Shown here: in pieces, positions 52,997 through 53,816 of the stretch | Numbering within the stretch: position 1 is the first letter of the stretch | Layout of the letters: every line of letters starts with the position of its first letter | Source of the DNA: Shewanella sp. CG12_big_fil_rev_8_21_14_0_65_47_15 | Lineage (GTDB): Bacteria; Pseudomonadota; Gammaproteobacteria; Enterobacterales; Shewanellaceae | Direction of reading: 5' to 3' | Length of the DNA: 53,816 nt | Assembly (NCBI RefSeq): GCF_002783505.1 | Contig: NZ_PFGL01000040.1 | Location: 1-53,816, forward strand | Translations under genes and position numbers: made by a program | The notes under the pieces: generated by a model | The model's database searches: none | Told to the model about the DNA's origin: nothing | What the model saw: only the letters and a program-made list of their open reading frames with translations

Positions 52997-53752
52997 ATGG
53001 CATGGTACAAGAATACATTTAGTTGGAGCGTGGTTTTATCGACTATTGCTATAATCTTATCTCAATCTCCCCCCATAAAAGACTGGATCAAACATGATTC
53101 CCTTATAATTAAATATGGAGATCGTGTTGGGATAAACAACGCAATAGGACTAACCGGTTATCATGTCACAATAGAGCTAGAAAACAACGGAAATACAACA
53201 TTACCAATTGAATCAATAAATCTACATGTAGTTGATCCAAGTGCAAATACCAAAATATATTCTGCAGAAACACTATCAACACCGTCGGCCAATGGAAATG
53301 TGTTTAACTTGCCTGTTGCATCTCTAGTTTTGGAGCCAGGTCAAAGATGGTCTGGATCGATATTTTTTAATAAAAACATATCGCCAAGTGAAGAGGAAAA
53401 GTTTAACTCAATTAGATTAATTGTATCTCAAAATATACAAGAAAAACTGCAAATGCAAACATGGGAGAATTACAATCCTAAGGCGAATATCCCAGCAGAC
53501 GAAGATGTATACAACCGTGCTGTAGATTTCTTTAATTCAAAGTTTGATCTTGAAAAGGGAATTTACAATGCTTTTGTAGAGGTCTCAATAAGGAATAAAC
53601 ATTCAGTTTCTGAATCGTTTGAGTTTACCTTGTACGAATATCATTTCGAAATGATAAAGGCGCAAGTTGCTGATTATAGATATGGATTTGGAATATACCT
53701 GCCTCATCTTCCGAACAAGCAATTTAGTGTAAAGCTTCAGCCTAACAAATAA
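52997..53752 (+). CDS. Membrane-anchored protein of unknown function (cassette 3)
   Basis: No family is recognised. The 251 residues begin with a single hydrophobic anchor (WSVVLSTIAIILSQSPPIKD, about 9-28). The rest is soluble and beta-rich, with a pattern like an immunoglobulin-type sandwich: YHVTIELENNGNTTLPIESI, LVLEPGQRWSGSIFF, AFVEVSIRNKHSVSESFEFT. The base composition is AT-rich compared with the housekeeping genes. Its start is 21 nt after the attC core, with GAGG upstream. The IS end begins about 11 nt after its stop, so its own attC is probably cut off or displaced. Confidence 0.65.
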   Translation: MAWYKNTFSWSVVLSTIAIILSQSPPIKDWIKHDSLIIKYGDRVGINNAIGLTGYHVTIELENNGNTTLPIESINLHVVDPSANTKIYSAETLSTPSANGNVFNLPVASLVLEPGQRWSGSIFFNKNISPSEEEKFNSIRLIVSQNIQEKLQMQTWENYNPKANIPADEDVYNRAVDFFNSKFDLEKGIYNAFVEVSIRNKHSVSESFEFTLYEYHFEMIKAQVADYRYGFGIYLPHLPNKQFSVKLQPNK

Positions 53753-53762
53753 GGATAGGCCG

Positions 53763-53816
53763 TGAGGCTGTTCATAATTCTGTGTCAGGTTAATTTCACA
53801 GATCGATATGGTTTTC
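53763..53816 (+). mobile_element. End of the IS256-like element (right contig edge)
   Basis: TGAGGCTGTTCATAATTCTG and the following 34 bases equal the reverse complement of positions 20-73. The element runs out of the window to the right, in inverted orientation relative to the left copy. The exact junction lies within 53763-53770. No target duplication can be judged from one side. Confidence 0.7.

Overview
The window reads as a chromosomal segment of a Shewanella-like gammaproteobacterium. The evidence is gene content and order: the murJ-ribF-ileS-lspA-fkpB-ispH block, a PilVWXY1E/TapY2 minor-pilin cluster, and a complete NagR/NagP/NagX/NagBII/NagKII N-acetylglucosamine (GlcNAc) locus of the kind described for Shewanella oneidensis. 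From memory the order also fits one contiguous part of the S. oneidensis chromosome; this was not checked by search. No rRNA, tRNA, CRISPR array, prophage or complete transposase was found.

Both ends lie inside the same insertion-sequence end (IS256-like by terminal sequence), so the window looks like a whole assembly contig bounded by repeat copies. The left copy interrupts an OmpA-like gene and the right copy follows a likely gene-cassette region. Layout: 1-5.7 kb, broken ompA-like gene, phosphoketolase xfp with a HexR-like operator, alanine symporter, yaaA. 5.7-15.5 kb, housekeeping genes (M28 peptidase lipoprotein, ArsR regulator, rpsT, then murJ to ispH). 15.6-23.5 kb, type IV pilus minor pilins, with two FimT/FimU-type pseudopilins on the opposite strand and a decayed IS end between the groups. 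23.7-25.5 kb, glnB and ndh. 25.6-45.2 kb, the chitin/GlcNAc regulon: NagR, a TonB-dependent receptor with a halogenase-like flavoprotein and a SapC-family protein, a TauE-type permease, a binding protein plus chemoreceptor plus GH20 hexosaminidase, nagK-nagB-nagA, nagX and nagP. 45.2-51.3 kb, porin, cupin, and amino/aldehyde catabolic enzymes. 51.3-53.8 kb, a low-coding stretch with a CRP-like site and terminators, then three small units separated by attC-like sites, consistent with an integron cassette cluster lacking an integrase.

The nag genes form a chain. Chitooligosaccharides would enter by the TonB-dependent receptor, be cut by the GH20 lipoprotein, sensed by the binding protein/MCP pair, imported as GlcNAc by NagP, phosphorylated by NagK, deacetylated by NagA and deaminated by NagBII. 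Four near-identical palindromes (ATGACARCGYTGTCAT type) in front of the four transcription units tie them together as probable NagR operators.

The points most worth a second look are: the cassette array at the right end; a terminator hairpin with T-run inside the leader of the NagR-controlled chemosensory/hexosaminidase operon; an in-frame 39-codon tandem duplication in the GH20 catalytic domain; the HexR-type operator at xfp; and an orphan CRP-like site followed by a terminator with no gene between.
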